A DNA stretch of 64,000 nucleotides from Bog-756 sp963812525 (GTDB lineage: Bacteria; Actinomycetota; Acidimicrobiia; Acidimicrobiales; RAAP-2), in the NCBI GenBank assembly GCA_963812525.1, contig CAWEVL010000009.1, positions 806,001 to 870,000 of the forward strand. Reading direction: 5' to 3'. Below are positions 28,729 to 42,576 of this stretch, piece by piece. The position numbers were made by a program, and so were the translations under genes. The notes beneath the pieces are model-generated. The model ran no database searches. It was not told the origin of the DNA and was given only the letters and a program-made list of their open reading frames with translations. Numbering within the stretch: position 1 is the stretch's first letter; the number at the start of each line of letters is the position of its first letter.

Positions 28729-29684
28729 GCTCCTTCCGGTCGGGATTCGCCGCCGTGGTGGGCCGGCCCAACGTCGGGAAATCGACCCTGGTCAACGCCA
28801 TGGTCGGTACCAAGGTCTCCATCACCTCGCCCCGGCCCAACACCACCCGGGCCCAGGTGCGGGGGGTGCTCAACCGGTCCGATGCCCAGGTGGTGTTCGT
28901 CGACACGCCGGGCCTGCACAAACCGCGCACCGCCCTGGGCGAGCGGATGAACGAGTCGGCCACCTCCTCGCTGGACGACGTGGACGTCGTGGTGGCCATG
29001 GTGGAGGCCACCGGGGCGGTGGGTCCCGGAGACCGGATGGTGCTCGCCGCCGCCGCCCACCGGGTCCGGGCCATGGCCCGGGCGGCGGCGCTCCAGGGGG
29101 AGGTGGGGACGGCGGACCCCGACGCCGACGGCGACCCGACCCTGCTGGTGGTGGTGAACAAGATCGACCGGGTGGGTGGGGACGGGGTCCTGACCCATCT
29201 GACCGCGGTGGCCGAGGTGGTCGAGACCATCGACCGGGAGGGCGGCGGCGCCCCGGTGCCGGTGGAGTACTTCCCGGTGTCGGCGGCCACCGGGGAGGGC
29301 GTGCCGTCCCTCATCGACGCGGTGGTGGACCGGATGCCCGAGGGCCCCCGCTACTACCCCGAAGGGATGGTCACCGATGTGGCCGAGGCGTTCTGGGTGG
29401 CGGACCTGGTCCGCGAAGAGCTGCTCCACCGGGTCGAGGACGAGCTGCCCCACAGCATCGCCTGCCGGGTCACCGAGTGGGAGTGGCCTCGGGTCCGCTG
29501 TGAGATCCTGGTCGAGCGGGACTCGCAGAAGGGGATCGTGATCGGCAAGGGGGGGAGGACGCTGAAGGAGGTGGGCACGGCGGTGCGCAAGCAGATGCCG
29601 CCCGGCGCCTACCTCGAACTCTTCGTCCGGGTCGAGAAGCGCTGGCAGCACCGCGAGGACGCCCTGGACCGCCTGGGGTTCTGA
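28725..29684 (+). CDS. era: GTPase Era
   Basis: 319 residues. GTPase motifs: VVGRPNVGKSTLVNAMVG (G1), TTRAQVRGV (G2), VDTPGLHKPRTALGERM (G3), VVNKIDRVGGD (G4), FPVSAATGEGV (G5). The C-terminal KH domain has KGIVIGKGGRTLKEVGTAVR. Era binds the 3' end of 16S rRNA during 30S maturation and acts with YbeY, encoded two genes upstream. It is the last gene of the phoH-ybeY-corC-era operon. An Ala/Gly-rich insert before G4 (GTADPDADGDPTL) is unusual but harmless in length. Confidence 0.95.
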   Translation: MSSFRSGFAAVVGRPNVGKSTLVNAMVGTKVSITSPRPNTTRAQVRGVLNRSDAQVVFVDTPGLHKPRTALGERMNESATSSLDDVDVVVAMVEATGAVGPGDRMVLAAAAHRVRAMARAAALQGEVGTADPDADGDPTLLVVVNKIDRVGGDGVLTHLTAVAEVVETIDREGGGAPVPVEYFPVSAATGEGVPSLIDAVVDRMPEGPRYYPEGMVTDVAEAFWVADLVREELLHRVEDELPHSIACRVTEWEWPRVRCEILVERDSQKGIVIGKGGRTLKEVGTAVRKQMPPGAYLELFVRVEKRWQHREDALDRLGF

Positions 29685-29713
29685 CCCGGCCGGCGAGCGG
29701 CGCCCGGTCGGGA

Positions 29714-30727
29714 TCAGGCCACGGCGTCGACCAGCCGCTGTTCGATGGCGTCCACCATGTCGGCCTTGGAGAAGTGCCGGGCCACATGATCGGTGCAGGC
29801 CTGGCCCAGGCCCGGCTCGTCCTCCCGCCAGCCGAGCACCGCCTCCAGGCGCTCCCGGAGGGCCTCGGCGTCCGACGGTGGGACCAGGAAGCGGGCGAAC
29901 TCCCCGGTGAGCTCTTCGGGGATCCCACCGGTGGAGGACGCCACGACCGGCCGGCCGGTGGCCATGGCCTCGAGCACCGTGCGGGGGAACGGGTCGTCGT
30001 AGACCGAGGGGAACCACCACCACCACGTCGGCGGCGTGCAGGGGGGTGACCACGTCGGTGGCCATCGACAGGTGACGGACGGGAACACCGCCGGCCGCGG
30101 CGAACCGTGCGTCCCCGTAGGTGTCCTCCAGGTAGGGACCCATGAGGAGCAGCTCCACCGGAGGCTGTCGGGCGCTCAGTCCGGCCACCGCGTCGACCCG
30201 TACGTTCACGCCCTTCTCGGGTGCCACCCGGCCGTAGAACATCACGATGGTGGCCTGGTCGGGCAGTCCGAGCTGCGCCCGGGCCGCAGCCCGTTCGAGC
30301 AGGCCTCCCGCCGGTGCCGATGCCCACCACACCGTGGAGATGGCAGACCACCGGGGCGCGGGCGAGCAGTGACGAGGCCAGCGCCCAAGGGCAGGGGCTT
30401 GCACCGGTTGAGATAGATCACGTCGGGACGGGTGCGGGCCGCCGCCCGGCCCGCCGGGACCAGGCGGGCCGGGCGGCGAAGGGCGCCGTGGACCTCGAGG
30501 TCGAGCGCGGGGACCTGCTGCACGGTGTCGCAGAACGACCGGTACTCGTCCCGGTAGACCGTCGTGGATGTACACCAGGTCCAGCCGGTGTGCGCGCCGC
30601 CAGCTCCCCGGCCACCTGCAGGGTCTGCACGGAGATGCCGGTGTTGGGCGAGAGTGTCTCGGAGTTGACCAGGTCCTCATGGCGTCCGAACCGCGGCCCT
30701 CACGGGCGTCGACGTCCCTGTGCCCAT
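29714..30727 (-). CDS. family 4 glycosyltransferase (six frameshifts)
   Basis: Reassembled from seven frame segments, each offset by exactly one extra base. From ATG 30725-30727: MGTGTSTPVRAAV, RFGRHEDLVNSETLSPNTGI, RAHRLDLVYIHD, VYRDEYRSFCDTVQQVPALD, PDVIYLNRCKPLPL, ALASSLLARAPVVCHLHGVV, GLLERAAARAQLGLPDQATI (with VMFYGRVAPEKG), and VYDDPFPRTVLEAMATGRPV to the stop at 29714. The last segments are the classic GT4 donor-binding domain with E-x7-E. The breaks lie near 30695, 30610, 30570, 30390, 30310 and 30005. It is antisense to its neighbours, between era and dinG. Function: transfer of a nucleotide sugar to a surface glycan. Confidence 0.7.
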
Positions 30728-30826
30728 CGGAAACCCTCCTGGCCGCACCCAGGGGCGTGCCGTGGTTCGGGAACTCCTCGGGGCAGCCTTGAACCGGACC
30801 CGTCCGGCCGGTACCCGGGGGTCGGG

Positions 30827-32954
30827 TCAGGACTGGGCGTCGATCGCCTCCAGGAACGCCACCACCTCGTCGCGGCGCACCGTCCGCTTCATGGGCGGCA
30901 CCCGGGCCAGCAGGGCCCCCCGGTAGCGGGCCGTGGCCAAGCGGCCGTCGAGCACGGCCACCACGCCCCGGTCGTGGGTCGACCGGATGAGGCGGCCCGC
31001 CCCCTGGGCCAACAGGGTGCCGGCCCGCGGGAGGTCGACCACGCTGAACGCCCCGGGTCCGGCCCGCTGGCGGCGGGCCTGGAGCACGGGCTCGTCGGGC
31101 CGCGGGAACGGGATCCGGTCCAGCGTCACCAGGCTGAGGGTGGGCCCGGGCACGTCCACCCCCTGCCAGTAGCCCAGGGTGGCGAACAGACAGGTGGCGT
31201 CGTCGGAGCGGAACGCCTCGACCAGCGCCGGCTTGGGCAGGTCGGACTGGGCCAGTACCGGCACGTCCAACCGGTCCCGGAGGGCGTCGACGGCGGCGTG
31301 CATGGCCCGCCAGCTGGTGAACAGGGCCAGCGTCCTCCCCCCGGCCGCCTTGATCAGCACCTCCAGCTCGTCGTGGAGGGCCGGCTCGGCCTCGGGGCTC
31401 CGGCGGTCGGGCAGGGCCTGGGCCACGTACAGCAGGGCGTGCCGGCGGTAGTCGAACGGGCTGCCCACATCGGTCTCGTCCCACCGCCCGGGCGGGAGGC
31501 CGAGCCGGTCGGCCAGGCCGAGGGGCACGGTGGCCGAGGTGAGCACCCCGGTGACCGTCCCCCACAACTGGTCGGCCAGGAGGGGGCCGACATCGATGGG
31601 CGAGACCCGCAGGCTCGGGGACCGGGCTCCGTCGTCCACCCAGGCCACCTCGTCGTCGGTCAGCGTGGCCAGCCGGGCCAGGTCGGCGGCCAGGTGGTCG
31701 GCGGCCAGCACCGCCCGGTCCCGCCGAGACCGCGCCGCCGGTGCCTCGTCGTCCCCGGCCAGCCGTTCGGCGTGGCGGAGGTGATCGATGAGCCGGCTCA
31801 CCCGGCCGACGGCCAGGGCGACCACCCGGTCCAGCGGCGGGTCGCCCGAGGGGGGAACGCCGCCCTCCCGGGCCGGAGGTATCGGGGCGGGCTCCTCCAG
31901 CCCCAGCTCGAGCCCCTGCGGCTCGGCCCGGATGCCCGCCGGGACCTGGGGGCCGGTCCCACCCTCGGCCCCCACCAGGGCGGTCTGGGTGATCCGGCGG
32001 CCGGCGAGCGGGCGCAGGACCCGGTGCCACAGATCGCCGACGGCGGCCACCCCCTCGGCGGTGTCGAGGGCTCCCGACGACCCCGGGTCGAGCAGCGGCC
32101 GGGCGGTGGCAGCCAGGGCCCGGAAGCGGCCGGGACCGATCTCCACCCCGAGGCTGTCGGTCATCACCTCCTCCACCTCGTGGGCCTCGTCGAACACCAC
32201 GACCTGATGGGGCGGGAGCACGGCGCCCCCGCTGGCCAGGTGGGCCCCGTAGAGATGGGTGTTGACCACCACGACGTCGGCCTCGGCGGCCCGGGCCCGG
32301 GCGGCCTCGGCGAAGCACTCCCGGCCGGACGGGCACCGGAACGCCCCGGGGCACTCCCGGGCCGTGGTCGAGACCATCGACCAGGCCCGGAAGTGGGGCT
32401 CGAACTCGAGTTCGGACCGGTCCCCGGTGGCGGTGTCGTCGGCCCACCGCACCAGGCGACGGACCTGCTGGCCGAGCCGGCCCACCTCGGCCGGGTCGTC
32501 GGGCGCGGGGCGCGTCGCCGCCCGAGACGGCGGTGAGGGGGTCGTCGGCGTCGGGCGGGTCCGCCGATCCGGGCTGGAGGGTCATCTGCTCGCCCCGTCC
32601 GCCGATCTCGGCGACCCGCTGGCGGCAGAGGTAGTTGCTCCGGCCTTTGAGCACGGCGAAGGAGAAGCCCCGGTCGACGGCGGCAGCCACCAGGGGTAGG
32701 TCGTTGTGGGCCAACTGGTCCTGGAGGGCCTTGGTGGCGGTGGCCACCACCACCCGTGTACCGGAGAGGGCCGCCGGGATCAGGTAGGCCAGGGACTTGC
32801 CGGTGCCGGTGCCCGCCTGGACCACCAGGTGACGCCGGTCGGCGATGGCCCGTCCCACCGCCTCGGCCATCGCCTGCTGCCCCGGTCGGGACTCCCCGCC
32901 GTCGGGGAGCCCGGCTGCCACCGCGGCCAGCGTGCCGGTCACCTCGTCGGACAT
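30827..32954 (-). CDS. dinG: DinG/XPD-type ATP-dependent helicase (one frameshift)
   Basis: About 709 residues. Walker A: RHLVVQAGTGTGKSLAYLIP; then RVVVATATKALQDQLAHNDL and SNYLCRQRVAEIGGRGEQ. After one extra base near 32510, LGQQVRRLVRWADDTATGDR follows with the Fe-S region (cysteines in ECPGAFRCPSGRECF), and the DEAH box in VVVFDEAHEVEEVM. The C-terminal helicase domain has LATLGYWQGVDVPGPTLSLV and QGAGRLIRSTHDRG. It is a 5'-3' superfamily 2 helicase acting on D-loops and R-loops. It has its own leaderless promoter (TAGGGT, 32961-32966). Confidence 0.9.
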
Positions 32955-32960
32955 GCGCCG

Positions 32961-32966
32961 ACCCTA
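32961..32966 (-). promoter_or_regulatory. TAGGGT -10 box, leaderless start of dinG
   Basis: On the minus strand TAGGGT is followed by six bases (CGGCGC) and the ATG at 32952-32954. No Shine-Dalgarno sequence fits between. Confidence 0.55.
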
Positions 32967-33037
32967 TCGGCGTCCCCGCACGGCCTCCGACGACCCGGCC
33001 GGGGGGCCGGGCCGTCCGGCCCACGGGCCGACGACCG

Positions 33038-33796
33038 TCAGTGCCATTCGACGGCCAGTCCCACCGCCACGCCCAGGCCGACGACCACGATGACCCCCCG
33101 CAACAGGGGGGCCGGGAGTCGCCGGCCGTACCGCCCGCCGACCTGGCCACCGATGACCGAGCCGGCGGCGATCAGGCCGGCCACCGACCACGAGATGTGG
33201 GTGGTGGTGATGAACAACAGCCCGGCCACGGCGTTCACGATGAGGGCCAGGACGTTCTTGGTGCCGTTGAGGCGCTGCAGGTCGTCGTCGATGAAGATGG
33301 CCAGCAGGGCGATCAGGATGACCCCCTGGGCGGCGCCGAAGTAGCCGCCGTAGACGCCGGTGAGGAACACCCCGACCAGCAGCCCGGCCCCACCGTGGAG
33401 TCGCCGGTCGCCCCGCCGCTCGAGACCGGCACTGATCCGGGGCTGGGCCGCCATCAACAGGGCGGCGACGGCGATGAGGGCCGGGACCGCCGCCTTGAAC
33501 ACGCTCCCGGGTAGCGAGAGGAGGAGGATGGCCCCGGACAGGCCACCGAGCAGTGACGCCCCGCCCAGCTGGAGCAGGCGTTGGCGCTGGCCGACCAGCT
33601 CCCGGCGGTAGGCCACCACTGCGCTCACGCTGCCGGGGACCAGGCCCACCGTGTTGGACACGTTGGCCAACACCGGCGGGTAGCCCAGGGCCAGGAGGGT
33701 GGGGAAGGTGATCAGGGACCCCGATCCCACGACGACGTTGACCGTCCCGGCCGCCAGTCCGGCGGCGAAGATGGCCAAGGCGTCCAGCGGTGACAT
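33038..33796 (-). CDS. TSUP-family sulfite/sulfonate exporter-like permease (TauE/SafE)
   Basis: 252 residues with about eight hydrophobic helices. The family's repeated signature appears as AAGLAAGTVNVVVGSGSLIT near the N-terminus and FLTGVYGGYFGAAQGVILIA in the second half; NVSNTVGLVPGSVSAVVAYR is also typical. TSUP proteins export sulfite, sulfoacetate or other organosulfur anions. No sulfur genes are adjacent, so the substrate is open. On the minus strand TAGACC lies six bases before its ATG, again a near-leaderless pattern. It diverges from uppS. Confidence 0.88.
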   Translation of the reverse strand: MSPLDALAIFAAGLAAGTVNVVVGSGSLITFPTLLALGYPPVLANVSNTVGLVPGSVSAVVAYRRELVGQRQRLLQLGGASLLGGLSGAILLLSLPGSVFKAAVPALIAVAALLMAAQPRISAGLERRGDRRLHGGAGLLVGVFLTGVYGGYFGAAQGVILIALLAIFIDDDLQRLNGTKNVLALIVNAVAGLLFITTTHISWSVAGLIAAGSVIGGQVGGRYGRRLPAPLLRGVIVVVGLGVAVGLAVEWH

Positions 33797-33904
33797 GGAG
33801 AGGGTCTAGCTCCCACAGCGCGGGTGCTCAACCATCCGGTCCCGGGGTCGGTGGCCACCGGGGCGGACGGGGCTCCCCAGGACCGGGTGGCAACGAGGAG
33901 GCGA

Positions 33905-33910
33905 TAGGTT
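33905..33910 (+). promoter_or_regulatory. TAGGTT -10 box, leaderless start of uppS
   Basis: TAGGTT is followed by six bases (CGCAGG) and GTG 33917. It is identical in hexamer and spacing to the box at 14768. Confidence 0.55.
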
Positions 33911-33916
33911 CGCAGG

Positions 33917-34687
33917 GTGGAACCGGACCAGTCAGGGCCTGATGAGGCCTATGAGCCGCGTCGGACCACGGTGAGCGCCTCCGACCTCGCCGGAGGGCCC
34001 ATCCCGGTCCACGTGGCCTGTGTGATGGACGGCAACGGCCGGTGGGCGTCGCGCCGGGGGCTGCCCCGCACCGAAGGCCACGCCGCCGGGGAGGCCGCCC
34101 TGCTCGACGCGGTGGAGGGCGCCCTCGACCTGGGGATCCCCTGGATCACCATGTACGCCTTCTCCACCGAGAACTGGCGGCGGCCGGCCGACGAGGTCCG
34201 CTACCTCATGGGATTCAACGAGAGCCTGCTGATGCGACGGCGTGACGAGCTGCACGAGAAGGGGGTCAGGATCCGGTTCGCCGGGCGCCGCGACTGGCGG
34301 GTGCCCAAGCGGGTCCTGAAGCGGATGGACGAGTCCATCGGGCTGACCAGGTCCAATCGCCGCTGCACACTGACCATGGCCTTCAACTACGGGGGACGGG
34401 CCGAGATCGTCGACGCCGTCCGGCGTCTGGTGGCCGACGGGGTGGCGGAGGACAAGGTCACCGAGAAGGCCATACGCTCCCGCCTGTACTTCCCCGACCA
34501 GCCCGATCCCGACCTGGTCATCCGGACCTCGGGCGAGCACCGGATCTCCAACTTCCTCCTGTGGCAGCTGGCCTACAGCGAACTGGTCTTCGACGAGGTG
34601 CTGTGGCCCGACTTCCGGCGCGGGCACCTCTTCGAGGCGGTGCGCGACTTCCAGCGGCGCCAGCGGCGCTACGGGGGCGTCCAGTGA
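33917..34687 (+). CDS. uppS: isoprenyl transferase (undecaprenyl diphosphate synthase type)
   Basis: 256 residues. HVACVMDGNGRWASRRGLPR holds the catalytic aspartate and diphosphate-binding loop. TEGHAAGEAALLDAVEGALD, YAFSTENWRRPADEVRYLM, ALNYGGR-type MAFNYGGRAEIVDAVRRL and DLVIRTSGEHRISNFLLWQL complete the cis-prenyltransferase signature. It builds the undecaprenyl (or decaprenyl) diphosphate carrier needed for peptidoglycan and for the flippase-dependent glycan encoded at 11.7-20 kb. The first 25 residues vary in the family. It overlaps the next gene by four bases. Confidence 0.94.
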   Translation: MEPDQSGPDEAYEPRRTTVSASDLAGGPIPVHVACVMDGNGRWASRRGLPRTEGHAAGEAALLDAVEGALDLGIPWITMYAFSTENWRRPADEVRYLMGFNESLLMRRRDELHEKGVRIRFAGRRDWRVPKRVLKRMDESIGLTRSNRRCTLTMAFNYGGRAEIVDAVRRLVADGVAEDKVTEKAIRSRLYFPDQPDPDLVIRTSGEHRISNFLLWQLAYSELVFDEVLWPDFRRGHLFEAVRDFQRRQRRYGGVQ

Positions 34688-35013
34688 GACCGGCCACCCT
34701 CCGCCCGCCGTCCCGTCGCGCCGGCGACGACGGGGGCGTCTGGATCGTGACCGGCCTGGTCCTGGGGGGCATCGTCTACGCCGGCATGGTCGCCATGCTG
34801 GTGGCCGGATTCACCCCGGTGGCGCCGCTGGTGGTCGTCCCGCCGGTGCTGCTCGCCCTCATCGCCGCCAACAACCTCCTCGGCGGCGGCAGGAGCCACC
34901 GGCGCTCGGCGGGACGGCCGGTCGGCCCGGGCCGGGCCCCGCTGTCGTCCAGCGGGCCCAACGGGCCGGTGCCCTCCGCCGCCGCGCCGGAGGAGGGAAG
35001 CGAGCCCCGATGA
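34684..35013 (+). CDS. small two-helix membrane protein, unknown function
   Basis: 109 residues from GTG 34684, overlapping the uppS stop. Two hydrophobic segments: VWIVTGLVLGGIVYAGMVAM (about 20-43) and VVVPPVLLALIAANNLLGGG (about 50-70). A Pro/Ser/Gly-rich cytoplasmic-type tail follows and overlaps the recO ATG. No family recognised. Position between uppS and recO with overlaps at both ends shows it is translated as part of the operon. Confidence 0.7.
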   Translation: MRPATLRPPSRRAGDDGGVWIVTGLVLGGIVYAGMVAMLVAGFTPVAPLVVVPPVLLALIAANNLLGGGRSHRRSAGRPVGPGRAPLSSSGPNGPVPSAAAPEEGSEPR

Positions 35014-35735
35014 CCCTCTTCCGGGACCGGGGCATGGTGCTGCGCACCATCCGACTGGGGGAGGCCGACCGGATCGTGACCCTGATGACCGAGGAGCACG
35101 GCAAGGTGCGGGCCGTGGCCAAGGGCGTGCGCCGGACCACCTCCAAGTTCGGGTCGCGTCTGGAACCGCTCAGCCACGTGTCCCTCCTCGGGTGGCAGGG
35201 GCGCGGCGACCTCGACACCATCAACCAGGTCGAGGTGATCGACACCAACCGAGCCGTCCGCGAGGATCTCGACCGGATGGCCCCGGCCATGTCCATGTTG
35301 GAGGTGGTGGACCAGATCGGTCAGGAGCGCCACGCCAACCCGCGCCTGTACGAGATGCTGGTCGGGGCCATCGCCGCACTGGCCCAGCAGCGCTCGCCCA
35401 TGGTGGCCCCGGCCTTCTTCCTCAAGGTCCTGGCCCTCGAGGGTTCGGCGCCGGTCCTGGACGGGTGCGTCTCCTGCGGCGAGGAGGACCCCGACCAGCT
35501 GGTGGCCTTCGACCTGGTCGAAGGCGGCGTGCTGTGCCGGAGCTGTCGCCGGGGCCGGCCCCTCTCGCCGGCCGGGCTGGCCCTCCTGCGCCGGACCCTC
35601 GGTGGAGGGCTGGCCGGGGTGTTGGCCGAACCCCGCTCGCCGGTCACCGACGAGATCACCTCACTGGCCACCGAGGCCATGGAGGCCCATCTCGACCGCC
35701 GGCTCCGGTCGGTGCGCTCGAGCCAGGTGTCCTGA
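35010..35735 (+). CDS. recO: DNA repair protein RecO
   Basis: 241 residues. The N-terminal OB fold reads RDRGMVLRTIRLGEADRIVT, then EEHGKVRAVAKGVRRTTSKF. The C-terminal zinc ribbon has CVSCGEEDPDQLVAFDLVEG and CRSC. RecO loads RecA on SSB-coated single-stranded DNA in the RecFOR pathway. It follows uppS here, a common actinobacterial arrangement (era-recO-uppS region). ATG 35010 overlaps the previous stop by four bases. Confidence 0.94.
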   Translation: MTLFRDRGMVLRTIRLGEADRIVTLMTEEHGKVRAVAKGVRRTTSKFGSRLEPLSHVSLLGWQGRGDLDTINQVEVIDTNRAVREDLDRMAPAMSMLEVVDQIGQERHANPRLYEMLVGAIAALAQQRSPMVAPAFFLKVLALEGSAPVLDGCVSCGEEDPDQLVAFDLVEGGVLCRSCRRGRPLSPAGLALLRRTLGGGLAGVLAEPRSPVTDEITSLATEAMEAHLDRRLRSVRSSQVS

Positions 35736-35736
35736 C

Positions 35737-37116
35737 GTGCCCGGGGGGGCGTGGCCGTCCGGTGCCGTCGGCCGGACCACGGTCCTCTGGTTCCGCCGCG
35801 ACCTGAGGGTCACCGACCACCCGGCCCTCCTGGCCGCCGTCGAGGAGGCGTCGTCGGCCGGCGGAGCGGTGGCGCCGCTCTTCGTGGTGGACGACGCCCT
35901 GGTGGCGGCGACCGGAGCCAACCGGCGGTCGTTCCTGGCCGGCTCGCTCACCTCGCTCGACGGGCAGCTGGACGGTGCACTGGCCCTCCGACGGGGCCGG
36001 CCCGACCAGGTGGTGCCGGCCTTCGCCGCCGAAGTGGGGGCCCGCACCGTCTTCGCCACCGGCGACACTGCGCCATTCGGCCGGCGACGCGACGCACGGG
36101 TGGCCGATGCGCTGGCCGCCTCGGGCGCCGAACTGGCCCTCGTCGGCTCCCCCTATGCCGTGTCCCCGGGGCGGGTGCGAGCCGGGACGGGCCTTCCCTA
36201 CCGGGTGTTCACCCCGTTCCGACGGACCTGGGAGGCCGTCGGATGGCCCGGTCCGTCGGCCCGGCCGGCCGGGGCGCGCTGGCACGCCGCCGGGTCCGAG
36301 GCCACCGTCGAGGCGGTCGGCACCGAGCCCGACTCGCCCTCGTTGCCGGCCCCCGGCGAGGCCGCCGCCCTGGAGGCGCTGGCGTCGTTCCTGCGTGGCC
36401 CCGTGGTCCACTACCGAGACGAACGGGACCGACCCGACCGCCCGGGGACGTCCCGGCTCTCGGCCTACCTCCGGTTCGGGTGCGTGCATCCGCGCCAGGT
36501 CCTGGCCCGCCTGCCCGACGGTTCGGCGGCCGACGCGTTCCGATCGGAGCTGGCGTGGCGGGAGTTCTACGCCGACGTCCTCTGGCACCATCCGGCCTCT
36601 GCGTGGGAGCCGTTCCACCCCATCGGGCGCCATGTCCGGTGGGACGTGGGGGAGCGGGCGGACGGTCGGTTCGAGGCCTGGTCCACCGGATGCACCGGGT
36701 TCCCCCTGGTCGACGCGGGCATGCGCCAGCTGCGGGCGGAGGGATGGATGCACAACCGGGTGCGCATGGCGACGGCGTCCTTCCTGGTCAAGGACCTGCA
36801 CCTGGACTGGCGTCGCGGGGCCCGCCACTTCCTCGACCTGCTGGTGGACGGGGACGTGGCCTCCAACAACCACGGCTGGCAGTGGGTCGCGGGCACCGGC
36901 ACCGACGCGGCGCCGTTCCACCGGGTGTTCAACCCGGCACGTCAGGCCGAGCGGTTCGACCCCGACGGTGCGTACGTCCGGCGGTACGTGCCCGAGGCCG
37001 ACGGCGTCGGCTACCCGGACCCCATCGTGGACCACGCCACCGAACGGGTCGAGGCCCTGCGGCGGTGGGAGGAGGCCAGGCTCTCGCTGGCGGCCGCCGG
37101 GGTCGGGGACCGATGA
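35737..37116 (+). CDS. phr: deoxyribodipyrimidine photolyase (class I CPD photolyase)
   Basis: 459 residues from GTG 35737. The N-terminal antenna domain reads TTVLWFRRDLRVTDHPALLA. The FAD domain has SRLSAYLRFGCVHPRQVLAR, ELAWREFYADVLWHHPASAW, TGCTGFPLVDAGMRQLRAEG, WMHNRVRMATASFLVKDLHL and NNHGWQWVAGTGTDAAPFHR, with the conserved Trp, Asn and Arg residues of class I enzymes. It uses blue light and FADH to split cyclobutane pyrimidine dimers. It begins one base after the recO stop and overlaps hemW by four, so repair and heme genes form one transcript. No frame break. Confidence 0.92.
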   Translation: MPGGAWPSGAVGRTTVLWFRRDLRVTDHPALLAAVEEASSAGGAVAPLFVVDDALVAATGANRRSFLAGSLTSLDGQLDGALALRRGRPDQVVPAFAAEVGARTVFATGDTAPFGRRRDARVADALAASGAELALVGSPYAVSPGRVRAGTGLPYRVFTPFRRTWEAVGWPGPSARPAGARWHAAGSEATVEAVGTEPDSPSLPAPGEAAALEALASFLRGPVVHYRDERDRPDRPGTSRLSAYLRFGCVHPRQVLARLPDGSAADAFRSELAWREFYADVLWHHPASAWEPFHPIGRHVRWDVGERADGRFEAWSTGCTGFPLVDAGMRQLRAEGWMHNRVRMATASFLVKDLHLDWRRGARHFLDLLVDGDVASNNHGWQWVAGTGTDAAPFHRVFNPARQAERFDPDGAYVRRYVPEADGVGYPDPIVDHATERVEALRRWEEARLSLAAAGVGDR

Positions 37117-38265
37117 ACCCCCGGCCGCCCTTCGGGGTCTACGTGCACGTCCCGTTCTGCCGGGCCCGGTGCGACTACTGCGCCTTCGCCACCTTCACCG
37201 ACCGGGACCACCTGATGGAGTCGTATGCCGCCGCCTGTGTGGTGGAGCTGGACCGGGCGGGGGCCGACGAGGGGATGCCCGAGGCGACGTCGGTGTTCTT
37301 CGGCGGCGGGACCCCCTCGCGCCTACCGGCCGACCTGCTGGTCCGGATCCTCGACGCCGTGCCCCGGCATCCGGGGGCCGAAGTCACCGTCGAGTGCAAC
37401 CCCGAGGACGTCGAACCCGACCGGCTGGCCACCTACCTCGCCGCCGGGGTGACCCGCATCTCCCTGGGCGTGCAGTCCACGGTGCCCCACGTGCTGGCCG
37501 GGCTGGGCCGCCGCCACGGTGCCGAGCAGGCCGCCGAGGCGGCCCGGGCGGTGGCGGCGGCCGGCTTCGCCTCGTGGAACCTGGACCTGATCATCGGGGG
37601 CGCCGGCGAGGCCGACGCCGACTGGGAGCGGAGCCTCGAGGACGTCCTCACCCTCGAGACCCCGCCGCCCCACCTCAGTGCCTACGCCTTGACCGTGGAG
37701 CCGGGCACCCCGCTGGCCGCCACCCCGGACCGCCATCCCGAGGAGGACGCCCAGGCCGACCGGTACGAGACGACCGACCGCCTGCTGACCGGCCGCGGCT
37801 ACCGGTGGGAGGAGATCTCCAACTGGGCCCTCCCGGGGCACGAGTGCCGGCACAACGGCCTCTACTGGGACCAGGGCGACTACCGGGGCATCGGATCGGC
37901 GGCCCACTCCCACCGCCGGGGGCACCGGTGGTGGAACGTGCGGACCCCCGACCGCTATGTGGCGGCCATCGATGCCGGGCGCCCGGCCCGGACGGGCCAG
38001 GAGGTCCTCACCGACGGACAGCGCCGGTTCGAGGCCCTGGCCCTGGCCCTCCGCACCCCGGCCGGGGTCCCGCTCGCCGCCCTGCCCGACCACCCCGACC
38101 TGGGTGGACTGGTGGACCGGTCGACCGGGCGGGCCGTCCTCACCGTGAGGGGCCGCCTCCTGGCCAACGCCGTCACCGCCCGACTGGTCGACGACGGGGG
38201 GACCGGGTCCGCCGGGCCGGACCCGGTGGCCGGGGCCACCGGGTCACCCGGTACCATTGCTCCCC

Positions 38266-38273
<8 letters not shown>
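37113..38273 (+). CDS. hemW: HemW-like radical SAM protein
   Basis: 386 residues. The radical-SAM cluster motif is VHVPFCRARCDYCAFATFTD (CxxxCxxC), followed by TSVFFGGGTPSRLPADLLVR, GVTRISLGVQS and WNLDLIIGG. The extra cysteine of true HemN is absent, so HemW, a heme-trafficking chaperone, is the better call than coproporphyrinogen dehydrogenase. In actinobacteria hemW usually lies between lepA and hrcA; here it has moved to the recO-glyS region. Its stop overlaps the glyS start. Confidence 0.9.
38252..38257 (+). promoter_or_regulatory. TACCAT -10 box, leaderless start of glyS
   Basis: TACCAT inside the end of hemW is followed by eight bases and ATG 38266, giving glyS its own promoter in addition to read-through. 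Confidence 0.45.
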
Positions 38274-39597
<1,324 letters not shown>

Positions 39598-39746
39598 CCC
39601 CGACGGCGGGCGGGCCCTGGTCCCCACGTCGGCGCCCCGTCGTCCGGCCGCAGGGGTCCGAAGGGTCGCCGGTCACCCGTCGGGACACCGGCCCACCGTG
39701 CCGGACGCAGGGCCCAGGTGTCGCCGATGGCCCGACAGGCGCCAGG

Positions 39747-39752
39747 TAGGCT
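39747..39752 (+). promoter_or_regulatory. TAGGCT -10 box upstream of ppdK
   Basis: TAGGCT in the 226-base gap between glyS and ppdK would give a leader of about 65 bases before ATG 39824. The remainder of the gap is GC-rich without a gene. Confidence 0.35.
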
Positions 39753-39823
39753 GGGTGGCCTGGGCCGGCGCACCTCCGCCGGTCGTGCCGCACCCCGCAT
39801 CCAGTCCAGGAGCCCTCGTACCG

Positions 39824-42556
<2,733 letters not shown>

Positions 42557-42576
42557 GCGCCGCCCGGGGCGACGCC

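Noticed and set aside
28242..32954. Very long minus-strand open frame (1570 codons)
   Set aside because: Only its two ends carry real protein (DinG N-terminus, part of a glycosyltransferase). The remainder is antisense to era and corC and lacks protein-like composition. High GC leaves few stop codons.
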